Origin: Flavobacteriales bacterium UBA1995
GTDB taxonomy: Bacteria; Bacteroidota; Bacteroidia; Flavobacteriales_D; Sanyastnellaceae
DNA: 37,383 nucleotides
Assembly (NCBI GenBank): GCA_002336475.1
Contig: DDCX01000080.1
Location: 30,861-68,243, forward strand
Direction: 5' to 3'
Shown: piece by piece, positions 24,850 to 33,289 of the stretch
Layout: the number at the start of each line of letters is the position of its first letter
Numbering within the stretch: the stretch's first letter is position 1
The notes under the pieces: generated by a model
The model's database searches: none
What the model saw: only the letters and a program-made list of their open reading frames with translations
Told to the model about the DNA's origin: nothing
Position numbers and translations under genes: made by a program

Positions 24850-25239
24850 TCATTCCATAATGACCGTCTGCTCGTTGGTCAGCTCCTCTTCAATCTTGAT
24901 GATGCCGATGCCTTCGAGGGATCCCTTGGTGGCTTCGATGTCGAGCACCGCGAATCCCGCTTGTCCTTGCTGGTAGTACTCCGAAAAATTGAAGCTTACA
25001 CTGCCTGCAGCGTTGGTGACCTGTGTCGTATCAAAGCGAAGTTCACCAATCACTGTTTGGTTGACCGAACCCACTGCAAACAGGCGGACTTCCGCACCCT
25101 GAACAGGAGCGCCCAAACTGTTTTGCACATAGATCACCGCAACGGTGTCCTCAATCTCATTGCATCCGTTGAAACCAAAAGCGCCAACAAACAACAAGGC
25201 CAGCATACCGAAAACGTGGAGGGGGGTGTTGGATTTCAT
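24850..25239 (-). CDS. Putative lipoprotein with beta-rich (carboxypeptidase regulatory-like) domain
   Basis: This 129-aa protein starts at ATG 25239 (MKSNTPLHVFGMLALLFVGA), giving a lipoprotein signal ending in the lipobox FNGC, with Cys at about residue 26. The mature part (VAVIYVQNSLGAPVQGAEVRLFAVG...TNAAGSVSFNFSEYYQQG) has the pattern of a small Ig-like/CarboxypepD_reg-type beta-sandwich seen in Bacteroidota surface lipoproteins. Function is unknown. An upstream in-frame ATG would destroy the signal peptide and is rejected. It is divergent from the cyclophilin gene with a 72-bp gap. Confidence 0.82.
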   Translation of the reverse strand: MKSNTPLHVFGMLALLFVGAFGFNGCNEIEDTVAVIYVQNSLGAPVQGAEVRLFAVGSVNQTVIGELRFDTTQVTNAAGSVSFNFSEYYQQGQAGFAVLDIEATKGSLEGIGIIKIEEELTNEQTVIME

Positions 25240-25311
25240 ATTTTCGAAGTCGCTAATCGCAGGACGGTTCATCGTCCATGCGAAGTTTACAAATAACGCA
25301 AATTCCAATCG

Positions 25312-26007
25312 ATGGTTGTCTCTTTCTCCCGCACAATGGTTTTGATGCTGTCATTCCTGTTCTTGCCCCTGTTGATGACGGCGGCCGAAAGCGGGGGAGA
25401 CCGCAAGCAGGTTCGCATCGAGACTTCCCTCGGAACAATGGTGGTTGAGCTCTACGATGAGACGCCAGAACACCGCGACAATTTCCTGAAGCTTGTGGGG
25501 GAGGGGTTTTACGACGAACTGCTCTGGCACCGCGTAATCAAGGGATTCATGGCGCAAGGTGGCGATCCGCAATCCAAGGGGTCACCCTCGGATGTGCGCC
25601 TTGGATCCGGTGGCCCAGGCTACACTGTTCCCGCTGAGATCGACCCCCAGTTCATTCACGTCAAAGGCGCCTTGGCTGCAGCCCGCCAGGGCGACCAGGT
25701 CAATCCTGCCCGCCGCAGCAGTGGCAGCCAATTTTACATCGTCCAAGGGCGGGACGTGAGCAGTCAGATGCTGCAGGGTGTTGTGCGCAACATCGCTGAG
25801 GCTTCGGGGGAGCCCTTCTCATACACGCCCGATCAAATTGCAGCGTATGAGACGTTGGGTGGAACCCCCCACCTGGACATGCAATACACGGTTTTCGGTC
25901 GCGTCATCGAAGGACTTGATGTGTTGGATGCCATTTGTTCGGCACAAGTAGCGCGTTCCAACCGTCCACTGGAGGACATCTCCATGCGGATGGAGGTCAT
26001 CAACTGA
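25312..26007 (+). CDS. Cyclophilin-type peptidyl-prolyl cis-trans isomerase, exported
   Basis: This 231-aa protein has an N-terminal signal peptide (hydrophobic MVLMLSFLFLPLLMTAAES) and a single cyclophilin domain. Family residues are visible: DNFLKLV, LLWHRVIKGFMAQGGDPQSKG with the catalytic Arg, SGSQFYIVQG, and TVFGRVIEGLDVLD. Relative to E. coli PpiA/PpiB there is an insertion of about 30 residues (MLQGVVRNIAEASGEPFSYT...) before the last strands, common in Bacteroidota cyclophilins. It probably assists folding in the periplasm. ATG 25312 is used; ATG 25336 also leaves a signal peptide. pheS starts 5 bp after its stop. Confidence 0.95.
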   Translation: MVVSFSRTMVLMLSFLFLPLLMTAAESGGDRKQVRIETSLGTMVVELYDETPEHRDNFLKLVGEGFYDELLWHRVIKGFMAQGGDPQSKGSPSDVRLGSGGPGYTVPAEIDPQFIHVKGALAAARQGDQVNPARRSSGSQFYIVQGRDVSSQMLQGVVRNIAEASGEPFSYTPDQIAAYETLGGTPHLDMQYTVFGRVIEGLDVLDAICSAQVARSNRPLEDISMRMEVIN

Positions 26008-26012
26008 ACCGC

Positions 26013-27047
26013 ATGTCCACACTCAACCAGGCCGAGCTGGATCGGCTGCTTATTGAAGCGAAAGCGGCCGACGTGTCCCATGCAGAAGCACTGGAGGCAT
26101 TCCGGATCGCCCATTTTGGGCGTCAGGGATTGCTCAAGGATCTAAACGAGCGCTTTCGCGCTGTTCCTGGCCCTGAAAAACGGGAGATGGGTCAAGCTTT
26201 GAATGCATTCAAGCAGGCCTTGCAGGCGCATTTCGATGCCGCGAAGGCCAGTTTAACCGCCGAAGAGGATGCCCAAGACAGCGGGGCCGATCACACCCGC
26301 CCCAGTGGCGAAGTTCCGTTGGGTTCTCACCACCCCATCCGCATCGTCAGAAGGGAAATCCTTTCGATTTTCGACCGCATGGGCTTTACCGTTGCGGATG
26401 GTCCCGAAATCGAGGACGATTGGCATGTTTTCTCGGGTTTGAATTTCCCCGAAGAGCACCCCGCTCGGGACATGCAGGATACGTTTTTCATCCAACGGGA
26501 CCCCGATTTATTGCTGCGCACCCACACCAGTTCTGTACAGGTTCGTGAGATGGAAAAGCGCAAGCCGCCATTGCGCATCGTCATGCCAGGCAGGGTGTTC
26601 CGCAACGAGGCCATCAGTGCACGTGCGCATTGCATCTTCCACCAGATTGAAGGTTTGTACATCGACAGGGATGTCAGTTTCGCAGACCTCAAGCAGACTT
26701 TGTTGGTCTTTGCTGAGCAATTGTTTGGCAGTGGCACCCGGATTCGCCTCCGCCCCAGCTATTTCCCCTTCACGGAGCCCAGTGCAGAGATGGATGTCTA
26801 TTGGGGGTTAGAGACCGAGGTTGACAAGCGCATCACCAAGGGTACAGGCTGGCTAGAAATCATGGGCTGTGGCATGGTCGATCCCGCCGTCCTTGAGGCT
26901 TCAGGCATTGACCCGAATGAGTTTACGGGCTTTGCTTTCGGCATGGGCATTGAACGGATTGCCATGCTGAAGTGGCAAATTGGAGACCTTCGGGCCTTCT
27001 TCGAAAACGACATTCGTTTCCTCGAGCAGTTCACGACCGCTTCCTAA
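26013..27047 (+). CDS. pheS: Phenylalanine-tRNA ligase alpha subunit
   Basis: This 344-aa catalytic subunit of PheRS activates Phe and charges tRNA-Phe. The start at ATG 26013 gives the normal N-terminal coiled-coil (residues 1-~85). The class II core contains HTSSVQVREME, motif 2 FRNEAISARAHCIFHQIEGLYI, the FTEPSAEMDVYW strand and motif 3 GFAFGMGIERIAMLKW. It lies 5 bp after the cyclophilin gene, so the two are co-transcribed; its partner pheT is 2.9 kb away on the opposite strand. Confidence 0.97.
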   Translation: MSTLNQAELDRLLIEAKAADVSHAEALEAFRIAHFGRQGLLKDLNERFRAVPGPEKREMGQALNAFKQALQAHFDAAKASLTAEEDAQDSGADHTRPSGEVPLGSHHPIRIVRREILSIFDRMGFTVADGPEIEDDWHVFSGLNFPEEHPARDMQDTFFIQRDPDLLLRTHTSSVQVREMEKRKPPLRIVMPGRVFRNEAISARAHCIFHQIEGLYIDRDVSFADLKQTLLVFAEQLFGSGTRIRLRPSYFPFTEPSAEMDVYWGLETEVDKRITKGTGWLEIMGCGMVDPAVLEASGIDPNEFTGFAFGMGIERIAMLKWQIGDLRAFFENDIRFLEQFTTAS

Positions 27048-27152
27048 ACCGGTCGGCACGGCTTTCACCTGCGGGTTTTCAACCGGCAGGACCTGATTGT
27101 GGGTCGGCCATTCATGGTTGTGGCAACGGGTTCACAGGTAGCTTGTGGCAGA

Positions 27153-28964
27153 ATGCGTGCCCTGACCTTCATCGGAATTTTGCTGTTCAGCATCCCCTGT
27201 TTACAAGCGGGAGAGCGGGGAGCACAGGTGTGGTTGGACCAAGCGGATTCATTGCGCAATGCCGGCCAAGACGCTGCTGCATTGGATTTTTTAAACTCTG
27301 CCGAACAGCAATTCAGAAGGGCTGGAGAGGATTGTTGGGTGGCCCGGTTCGCAGAAAGGAGGGCCAGGGTGCACTTGGATTGGCAAAATCCTGTCCACGC
27401 CTCTGAGGCGCTTGCTTGTGCTTTGGTTGCTGCAGGAGCGTGCACCGAACTGTCTGATGAGACGCCAGGTTGGCGGTTTGCTTTGGCCAAGGCCAAACTT
27501 GATCTTGGAGCGCGCGATGAGGCCCGCTGGATTTTGCTCGACCTTGCCGCCATAGGGGCAGGGGATGCTGCAGATTTACGGATGCGCCATTTGGCTGTTG
27601 AATCCTTGGACCGTTTGGCACAGATGTCGCTTCAAGATGGGGATTACGCGGAGGGGGCTTCGGACTTTGATCGGTTGGCCGAGCTGCAGTTTTCTATCGA
27701 TGCACCGGCCCGAGCATTGGACGCTTGGGGATGGTCATCGGTGTGTGCAGCTTTGAATGGAACCGGTGAGGCTGGCGATTGGCAGCGCATTTTGGACCAT
27801 CCTCACTGGACGGGTACGGGCATCCTTGAGCGCAGCTCAAAAGGCTTGTCTTGGGCTGGACTTCTTCTTCAGGCAGGTGCGTTGCCCTCATTTGACGCCT
27901 TGGCCAAATGGCCCTGGGCGATAAAACTAGAAGGGGCTCCAGGTTCGGTCAACCCCTTGTTCGAATCGAAATGGGCGTTGCTCCGTGCCAAAAGGCACGA
28001 ACGCCACAGTGCGGCTCAGGCCCTTGCGGCTTCTCATCAGGCAGAATTGGCGGCACGCATTGTTCCAGACCGTGAGGCACGTGAGGCTGTCCTGGCCGAA
28101 GCGCTGCGACTTCGGGCGGGCATCTTGGCTGGAACGGGTGCCTATGGTCCCGCCTATTTCGCCTTGCGAGAAGCGGACAGTTTGGCGGTGGCTCAAGGCA
28201 GGGCAGAAAGGGCCCGCAATGGCGTGTTTGAGAGCGAGCCTTGGCTCTCTGCGATTGGAGACGCCAGAACGCGCATGGAGACAGCGCATATGCAGCGTTG
28301 GCGCAAGGCATCGGTCGTTCTCGGCGCACTGGCCCTCGTCGCTTTGGTCTTTGCCCTGCTGGGTTTCCTCCGGCTCAATAAAGTGCGACAGCGGTTGCGC
28401 CAACTCCAGCAACACTGGCTCCCGGGAAGGCAGCACCAGGTTCAAGAGTTGGCCTTGTCCGGGGCCCAGCTTGCCAAGGCGGCTACTGGCCAAAGCCTAC
28501 ATCCAGAGTTTAGGCACAATTTGGATGAATTCGGAAGGCTGGCTGCGCTGTGTTCCCAGGAAATGCGGCACGAGCACATCGACCTGAAGTCGCTCTGCTT
28601 GACCTTGGCTGAAGAGCGCAAATTGGGGGCTGTTTTGGACTGGTCATTGCACGAAGAGCGCCCCTTTTATGGCGATGAGGTGCAGCTCAAGGACTTCCTG
28701 TCGGCATTGATTGACGGGATGGGCAGTGGCCATTGTAGAATGAGCATGAACAGCAAGGTCACCGGGCTGGAGGTCCGGTTTGACGAATTCACAGAACGCA
28801 GTTGGTGGCGCGAAGCCATGAGCCTGTTTGCACAAGATGCTGAGGCGCGTCAATGGTCACTGGTGCGGTTGCGCTGCGACCGAATGGGTGGATCACTGAA
28901 CCTCGACTGTGACGCCACGGGGGCGCGCAGCTTGGAAGTGGGCCTTCCAGTTTATTCGGCGTAG
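27153..28964 (+). CDS. Membrane protein with helical-repeat ectodomain and degenerate histidine-kinase-like C-terminus
   Basis: This 603-aa protein starts best at ATG 27153, giving a signal peptide (MRALTFIGILLFSIPCLQAG). Residues ~20-380 are Ala/Leu-rich and helical, like tetratricopeptide repeats. One membrane span follows (about 386-408, VVLGALALVALVFALLGFL), then a cytoplasmic part of about 195 residues. Its end resembles the ATPase domain of TPR-type sensor kinases: YGDEVQLKDFLSALIDGM sits where the N box belongs, and WSLVRLRCDRMGGSLNLDC...LEVGLPV resembles the last strands. The N-box Asn, the G1/G2 glycine motifs and a recognisable H box are missing. It is probably a pseudokinase or signalling scaffold; the function is unproven. 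It lies 105 bp after pheS and overlaps the convergent M28 gene by 13 bp. Confidence 0.75.
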   Translation: MRALTFIGILLFSIPCLQAGERGAQVWLDQADSLRNAGQDAAALDFLNSAEQQFRRAGEDCWVARFAERRARVHLDWQNPVHASEALACALVAAGACTELSDETPGWRFALAKAKLDLGARDEARWILLDLAAIGAGDAADLRMRHLAVESLDRLAQMSLQDGDYAEGASDFDRLAELQFSIDAPARALDAWGWSSVCAALNGTGEAGDWQRILDHPHWTGTGILERSSKGLSWAGLLLQAGALPSFDALAKWPWAIKLEGAPGSVNPLFESKWALLRAKRHERHSAAQALAASHQAELAARIVPDREAREAVLAEALRLRAGILAGTGAYGPAYFALREADSLAVAQGRAERARNGVFESEPWLSAIGDARTRMETAHMQRWRKASVVLGALALVALVFALLGFLRLNKVRQRLRQLQQHWLPGRQHQVQELALSGAQLAKAATGQSLHPEFRHNLDEFGRLAALCSQEMRHEHIDLKSLCLTLAEERKLGAVLDWSLHEERPFYGDEVQLKDFLSALIDGMGSGHCRMSMNSKVTGLEVRFDEFTERSWWREAMSLFAQDAEARQWSLVRLRCDRMGGSLNLDCDATGARSLEVGLPVYSA

Positions 28965-29983
28965 ACCACCTGGGTCAGCACTTGGCCGACCTTCCCCAGA
29001 ACTTCAGCATCAATGGCGTCCATGTTGTCTCCATGGGTATGGTGAAAGGGGAAGTAGCCCATGATCCGTGTATCCAAATGGTAGTGGACAATGTTGGCCG
29101 AGGGGATGCCAGCCAATTGGCTCACAAACAGGTTGTCATCGATGGTCTGTGGGGTGACGCGGTTGCGAAACAAGTCGGCATGCCCCAACCGTCGGGCTGT
29201 TGACCACACCTTTTCTACAACAGCGGGAGCCAAGGCCATGGACGTTCCTTCCCTGTGAAAGACGGCGCCCTTGGCACCCACCATGTCCAGCAGAATGCCA
29301 TACTTGGCCCGGTAACCAGGGATGTGGGGCTTGCGCGCCCAATATTGAGAGCCCAGGCACCAGTCGGTGTAATCGGCATCGCGGTTCGGAAGCCACTCAG
29401 GTTCCCCATAATCTTCTGCATCGAAAAACGCGATGTCCACGCCTACAGAGGGGAGTGAATCGCCCAGTATGCGGGCCAGTTCTAACAATACACCGACACC
29501 AGAGGCTCCGTCGTTGGCGCCATCAATGGGCTCTTTCGTCCTGACGGTGTCTTTATCGGCGTAGGGCCGGGTGTCCCAGTGTGCATAAAGCAGTATGCGC
29601 CGCTTCTCCCGGGGGTTGAACGCCCCGAAAATATTGCGGATGTCCAATTTGGTCCCGTCATAAGCCGTCACGCGGGCTTCTTGAACCGCCACAGATGCCC
29701 CGAAGGCCTCGAGTTGCCCGATCAAGTAGTCGCCACATTGTTGGTGACCGATACTGTTGGGCACCCTGTTTCCAAAGGCCACTTGGCGCTCCACAAAAGC
29801 ATAAGCGCTGTCGGCAGAGAACAGCGGGGTCCGCACCAATGCCACCTCATTGTTTTGCTGGCGATTGGGCGGGGCGGTCTCAGGAGCGCTGCCACTGCAT
29901 GATGCGAGCACCAGAGCAGCAGCCACTCCAAAGGAGGCGCTCAGGCGCTCAATCAAACGTCCAGCTTGTGCCATCTTTTCCAT
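28952..29983 (-). CDS. M28 family peptidase / glutaminyl-cyclase-like lipoprotein
   Basis: This 343-aa exported zinc enzyme begins at ATG 29983 (or 29974); both give a lipoprotein signal ending VLASC. The M28 core shows metal-ligand segments LLYAHWDTRPYAD, GANDGASGVGVLLELAR, FFDAEDYG and the late HTHGDNMDAID. The overall pattern (DGANDGAS, LGSQYWA, LLDMVGAKGAVFH) resembles the glutaminyl-peptide cyclotransferase branch of M28 as much as aminopeptidases, so the reaction is open: N-terminal pyroglutamate formation or peptide cleavage in the periplasm. The start lies inside the 3' end of cysS (35-bp overlap in another frame), and the 3' end overlaps the kinase-like gene by 13 bp. Confidence 0.9.
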   Translation of the reverse strand: MEKMAQAGRLIERLSASFGVAAALVLASCSGSAPETAPPNRQQNNEVALVRTPLFSADSAYAFVERQVAFGNRVPNSIGHQQCGDYLIGQLEAFGASVAVQEARVTAYDGTKLDIRNIFGAFNPREKRRILLYAHWDTRPYADKDTVRTKEPIDGANDGASGVGVLLELARILGDSLPSVGVDIAFFDAEDYGEPEWLPNRDADYTDWCLGSQYWARKPHIPGYRAKYGILLDMVGAKGAVFHREGTSMALAPAVVEKVWSTARRLGHADLFRNRVTPQTIDDNLFVSQLAGIPSANIVHYHLDTRIMGYFPFHHTHGDNMDAIDAEVLGKVGQVLTQVVYAE

Positions 29984-31472
29984 CCTTGATGTTGACGCCC
30001 ATAGCGCCCAAACGGTCTCGAATAAGGTCTGCCGTAGCCCAGTCTTTGTTGGATTTGGCCTCTGCGCGGATCGCACAGAGCACTTCCATCAGGCCGTCAG
30101 ACCGGTCACTGGCATCCGATGCGCCTGCGCCTTCAGGTGCGAGGCCCAATATTTCGTTGGCGAACTCTTCGAAAAGAGACTGCAGGCCTGCGACACCGGC
30201 GGCATCGATCGACATGTGGCCCGCGGCCACTGAATTGATGGCTTTGACCGCATCATAAAGGACCGCAATCAGCATCGGCGTATTGAAGTCGTCGTTCATG
30301 GCCGCATAGGCCCGCTTGCGCAAAGCCTTGACATCGGGTGGCCCATCGGTGCCCTCTGATGGCACCAAGCCCTGAAGAAGTTCCCAAGCAGCCATGAGGC
30401 GCTCCAGTCCTTTTTCGGCCGCCTGCAGGGCAGGGTTAGAAAAGTCCAATGTGCCCGCATAATGGCCTTGCAACATGAAGAAGCGCACCGTCATGGGGGA
30501 ATACCCTTTCTCGAGCAATTTGTGGTTGCCTGTGATCAGTTCTTCTGGCGTAAAGCCATTGCCTTCGGACTTGGACATCTTGCGCCCATTCACGGTGAGC
30601 ATGTTGCCGTGAATCCAGTAACGCACAGGATCCTCAGGGCCATGCGCCCCCATGTTCTGGGCAATCTCACATTCGTGGTGGGGGAACTTGAGGTCCATGC
30701 CGCCACCGTGGATGTCAAAGCTTTTACCCAAGTATTTGGTGCTCATCACGGAGCATTCGAGGTGCCAACCTGGAAACCCTTCACTCCAAGGCGATGGCCA
30801 ATGCATCAGGTGGCTGGAATCTGCCTTCTTCCACAGGGCGAAATCGAGCGGGTCCTGCTTCTCATCTTGACCGTCGAGCGCCCTGGTCTGGTTCTGCAGT
30901 TCGTCGATTTTTCGGCCGCTCAAGGCGCCGTAATCGTGCGTCTCTGCATATTTCCGAACGTCGAAATAGACGCTTCCGTTGGCCTCGTAAGCAAACCCGT
31001 TGTCGATGATCTTTTGGATCATGCCGATTTGCTCTACGATGTGCCCTGTGGCGGTGGGTTCAATGGAAGGCGGAAGGATGCGAAAGATCCGCATCACATC
31101 GTGGAAGTCATTGGTGTAGCGCTGGACTACCTCCATGGGCTCCAGGTTTTCGAGCCTGGCCTTCTTGCCGATTTTGTCTTCGCCGTCGTCTGTATCGCCG
31201 GTGAGGTGTCCCACGTCGGTGATGTTGCGCACATAACGCACTCTGTAGCCCAAGTGGAGCAGGTAACGGTAGACGATGTCAAAAGTCAGGAACGTCCGAA
31301 CGTTGCCCAGGTGCACATTGCTGTACACCGTTGGCCCACAGACGTACATTCCGACGTAGGGGGCATTGTACGGGACAAAGCGTTCTTTCTCGCGCGAAAG
31401 AGAATTGCCAATGTGCAGGCCTTCAGCAAAAGGAGACAGCGGGCGATTGGCAGGCGTTGAATGGGAATCCAT
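29949..31472 (-). CDS. cysS: Cysteine-tRNA ligase
   Basis: This 507-aa class I synthetase charges tRNA-Cys. The start at ATG 31472 is chosen because the frame further upstream crosses a terminator. Signatures: [19 protein letters not shown] (zinc Cys and HIGH-type motif, about residues 43-60), the zinc ligands in WHLECSVM and HHECEIAQ, and [11 protein letters not shown] (KMSKS). A DALR-type anticodon-binding helix bundle and a small C-terminal domain ending [13 protein letters not shown] complete it. It is slightly longer at the N-terminus than E. coli CysRS. Its 3' end overlaps the start of the M28 gene; a terminator hairpin lies upstream. Confidence 0.97.
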   Translation of the reverse strand: MDSHSTPANRPLSPFAEGLHIGNSLSREKERFVPYNAPYVGMYVCGPTVYSNVHLGNVRTFLTFDIVYRYLLHLGYRVRYVRNITDVGHLTGDTDDGEDKIGKKARLENLEPMEVVQRYTNDFHDVMRIFRILPPSIEPTATGHIVEQIGMIQKIIDNGFAYEANGSVYFDVRKYAETHDYGALSGRKIDELQNQTRALDGQDEKQDPLDFALWKKADSSHLMHWPSPWSEGFPGWHLECSVMSTKYLGKSFDIHGGGMDLKFPHHECEIAQNMGAHGPEDPVRYWIHGNMLTVNGRKMSKSEGNGFTPEELITGNHKLLEKGYSPMTVRFFMLQGHYAGTLDFSNPALQAAEKGLERLMAAWELLQGLVPSEGTDGPPDVKALRKRAYAAMNDDFNTPMLIAVLYDAVKAINSVAAGHMSIDAAGVAGLQSLFEEFANEILGLAPEGAGASDASDRSDGLMEVLCAIRAEAKSNKDWATADLIRDRLGAMGVNIKDGKDGTSWTFD

Positions 31473-31510
31473 ATGGACCGAGTTGAGTGGGGGTTCCGGG
31501 TGCAAATATC

Positions 31511-31553
31511 GCAAAGCAAAGACCGGCCCACACGCATTCGGTGGACCGGTCTT
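31511..31553 (-). terminator. Probable rho-independent terminator between the MORN gene and cysS
   Basis: An 8-bp stem AAGACCGG/CCGGTCTT, one mismatch, then CCAC/GTGG with a 9-base loop lies 57 bp after the MORN gene stop (minus strand) and about 50 bp before the cysS start. The minus-strand outer arm is followed by TCTTTGCTTTG, a moderately T-rich tail. Confidence 0.6.
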
Positions 31554-31610
31554 CTTGGTCAAGTGGGCCGGACGCACCGGCCTCAAGGCATCAAGCAGTA
31601 TATCGGGTGC

Positions 31611-32189
31611 TCATTGGGCGCGCTGAACGATGCGGCCTGAGCGGTATGTGGTGCGGCTGAGCACGCGGCCTTCGCGGTCAAGGCGGACGAGATCGCCCTC
31701 TTCTTGACCATCGCGGAGGTCCACGAGCATTTCAAGTTGTCCGTTGTCGTGGAAGTAGCGCTGTTGTCCTTGGGCCACTCCCATTTTGTCGAAAGTGAGC
31801 ATCTGTTGAATGGTTCCATTGGGCCAAAACCGGCGCAGATGTCCTACGTTGACGCCCTGCTCCCAGCGGCCTTCCTCAGTGAGCAAACCATCTTCCGAGT
31901 AGACCTTGTAGTCTCCAAACGGGGTGTCGTTGTGGTAATGGATTTCTGAACGCACCGCGCCGTTGGCATGGTAACGTTGCCACAAACCTTCACGGCGGCC
32001 ATCGATCAGGTCCCCTTCTTCGAAGACGGCGTGGGCAGGAAAGTCATCTATTCCAGCATCCAGTCCCGTGATCACCACATGCTCGGGTTGAGAGGGGTCC
32101 TCGGTAAATGGGGTGGCAACATTTGCAAAGCCACCAATGATCGGTGAGACCATCAGGGATACCAGCAAGAGAAGCGAATCGAATTTCAT
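31611..32189 (-). CDS. Exported MORN-repeat (YwqK-family) protein
   Basis: This 192-aa protein has a signal peptide (MKFDSLLLLVSLMVSPIIGG, cleavage near 22). Tandem MORN-variant strands follow, each with a G-x-W/Y...NG-x-hydrophobic pattern: REGLWQRYHANGAVRSEIHY, LLTEEGRWEQGVNVGHLRRF, WPNGTIQQMLTF, YFHDNGQLEMLVDLRDGQEEG. Databases often name such proteins 'YwqK family antitoxin', but no toxin gene is adjacent and the export signal argues against that role. It is probably a periplasmic or surface protein of unknown function. It lies between the threonine dehydrogenase gene and cysS on the same strand, with a terminator after it. Confidence 0.85.
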   Translation of the reverse strand: MKFDSLLLLVSLMVSPIIGGFANVATPFTEDPSQPEHVVITGLDAGIDDFPAHAVFEEGDLIDGRREGLWQRYHANGAVRSEIHYHNDTPFGDYKVYSEDGLLTEEGRWEQGVNVGHLRRFWPNGTIQQMLTFDKMGVAQGQQRYFHDNGQLEMLVDLRDGQEEGDLVRLDREGRVLSRTTYRSGRIVQRAQ

Positions 32190-32274
32190 GGGGCGTTCAG
32201 TTGTGACGCTCCCAATACGCTTGGTCCTTCCCCAAGGTTTCAGTCCGAAGGGAATTCGAAGAAAAAAGTGGAGG

Positions 32275-33228
32275 TTATTGGGCCACCGAGCGGACGGCTC
32301 TGGCGTTGATCATGGAGCGGACAAGCCCGGAAAGGCCAATTTTCGGTGACCAGCCCCAGTCTTCTCTGGCCATGTCATCGTTGAGCATGTCAGGCCATCC
32401 TGCGGCGATGTTTTGCCTGAAATCAGGGGCATACCTTGCTTGAAACGCAGGAACGTGACGGCGGATTTCCGCAAACAGTTCCTCAGGGGCAAAGGACATG
32501 GCGTTGATGTTGTAGGCCTCGGTGCACCTCAAGGATACCCGCGGAGCCGACAATATGTGCAACGCCGCGGCCACTGCATCGTCCATGTGCATCATGGGCA
32601 GCTTTTCATCGGCCTTCAGGAAGCAGGTGTATGGGGCGGTTCCATCGAGGTGGTCAAACACTTCAACGGCATAATCTGTGGTTCCTCCTCCAGGAGGCGC
32701 CAATGTGCCAATCAGACCGGGATACCGCACACTCCTTACATCTACGCCTCGGTGTTGATGGTACCAAGAACACCAATGCTCCCCCACATTTTTGCTGATG
32801 CCATAGACCGTACTGGGCAACCGGTATGCCGATTGCGCAGCCACGGGGCCAGAACCTGGTCCAAACACGGCAATGGAGCTGGGCCAAAAGACCTGACGGA
32901 TGCCCTCCATTTCGGCAGCGAGGTCCAATACATGGAGCAGGCCTTTCATATTGAGGTCCCATGCCCATTGCGGTTCTTGCTCCCCCCGGGCGCTCAGCGC
33001 AGCAGCGAGGTGATAAACATGGGTCACTCGATGTGTTCCGAAAGCGGCAGAAAGGGCAGCTTGATCGCGGACATCCACTTTTTCAAAGGGCAATCCAAGC
33101 AAAGCAGAGAAGGAGGGGGCCTTGATGTCAAGCAGTACCACCCGCTCACCGGCGTTGTGGAGGGCGACCGCCAACTCTGTCCCGAGTTGTCCCGAGGCAC
33201 CAATGATGCAATGCACGTCCTGAGGCAT
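32275..33228 (-). CDS. NAD-dependent epimerase/dehydratase family protein, probable L-threonine 3-dehydrogenase (SDR type)
   Basis: This 317-aa protein of the extended short-chain dehydrogenase family begins at ATG 33228 (MPQDVHCIIGASGQLGTELA), placing the NAD-binding IGASGQLG motif at residues 9-16. Further features are DV.D next to VDVRDQAAL, HLAAALSARGE, the catalytic region PSSIAVFGPGSG, and TVYGISKNVGEHW (Tyr/Lys pair). The GTELA start, SARGE segment and SIAVFGP pattern match the Bacteroidota UDP-galactose-4-epimerase-like threonine dehydrogenases, which oxidise threonine to 2-amino-3-ketobutyrate. A glycine C-acetyltransferase (kbl) partner is not in the window. It is divergent from the QueA-like gene (61 bp). 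Confidence 0.87.
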   Translation of the reverse strand: MPQDVHCIIGASGQLGTELAVALHNAGERVVLLDIKAPSFSALLGLPFEKVDVRDQAALSAAFGTHRVTHVYHLAAALSARGEQEPQWAWDLNMKGLLHVLDLAAEMEGIRQVFWPSSIAVFGPGSGPVAAQSAYRLPSTVYGISKNVGEHWCSWYHQHRGVDVRSVRYPGLIGTLAPPGGGTTDYAVEVFDHLDGTAPYTCFLKADEKLPMMHMDDAVAAALHILSAPRVSLRCTEAYNINAMSFAPEELFAEIRRHVPAFQARYAPDFRQNIAAGWPDMLNDDMAREDWGWSPKIGLSGLVRSMINARAVRSVAQ

Positions 33229-33289
33229 GGAGCAAATATGGGGAGGATGTAGCTTGCAAAGCGAACCGGTATAAGCCGGGACCCACAAT

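Noticed and set aside
27068..27090. Hairpin after pheS (CCTGC/GCAGG with inner GGTT/AACC) as a terminator
   Set aside because: The stem is interrupted and no T-tract follows; it may be incidental.
30462..31460. 332-codon open frame antisense to cysS
   Set aside because: It is a mirror of cysS coding sequence without family motifs.
31611..32189. Toxin-antitoxin module suggested by the YwqK-type repeats
   Set aside because: There is no toxin gene next to it and the protein has an export signal.
32413..33252. 279-codon open frame antisense to the threonine dehydrogenase gene
   Set aside because: It is a shadow frame; the minus-strand gene carries clear SDR motifs.
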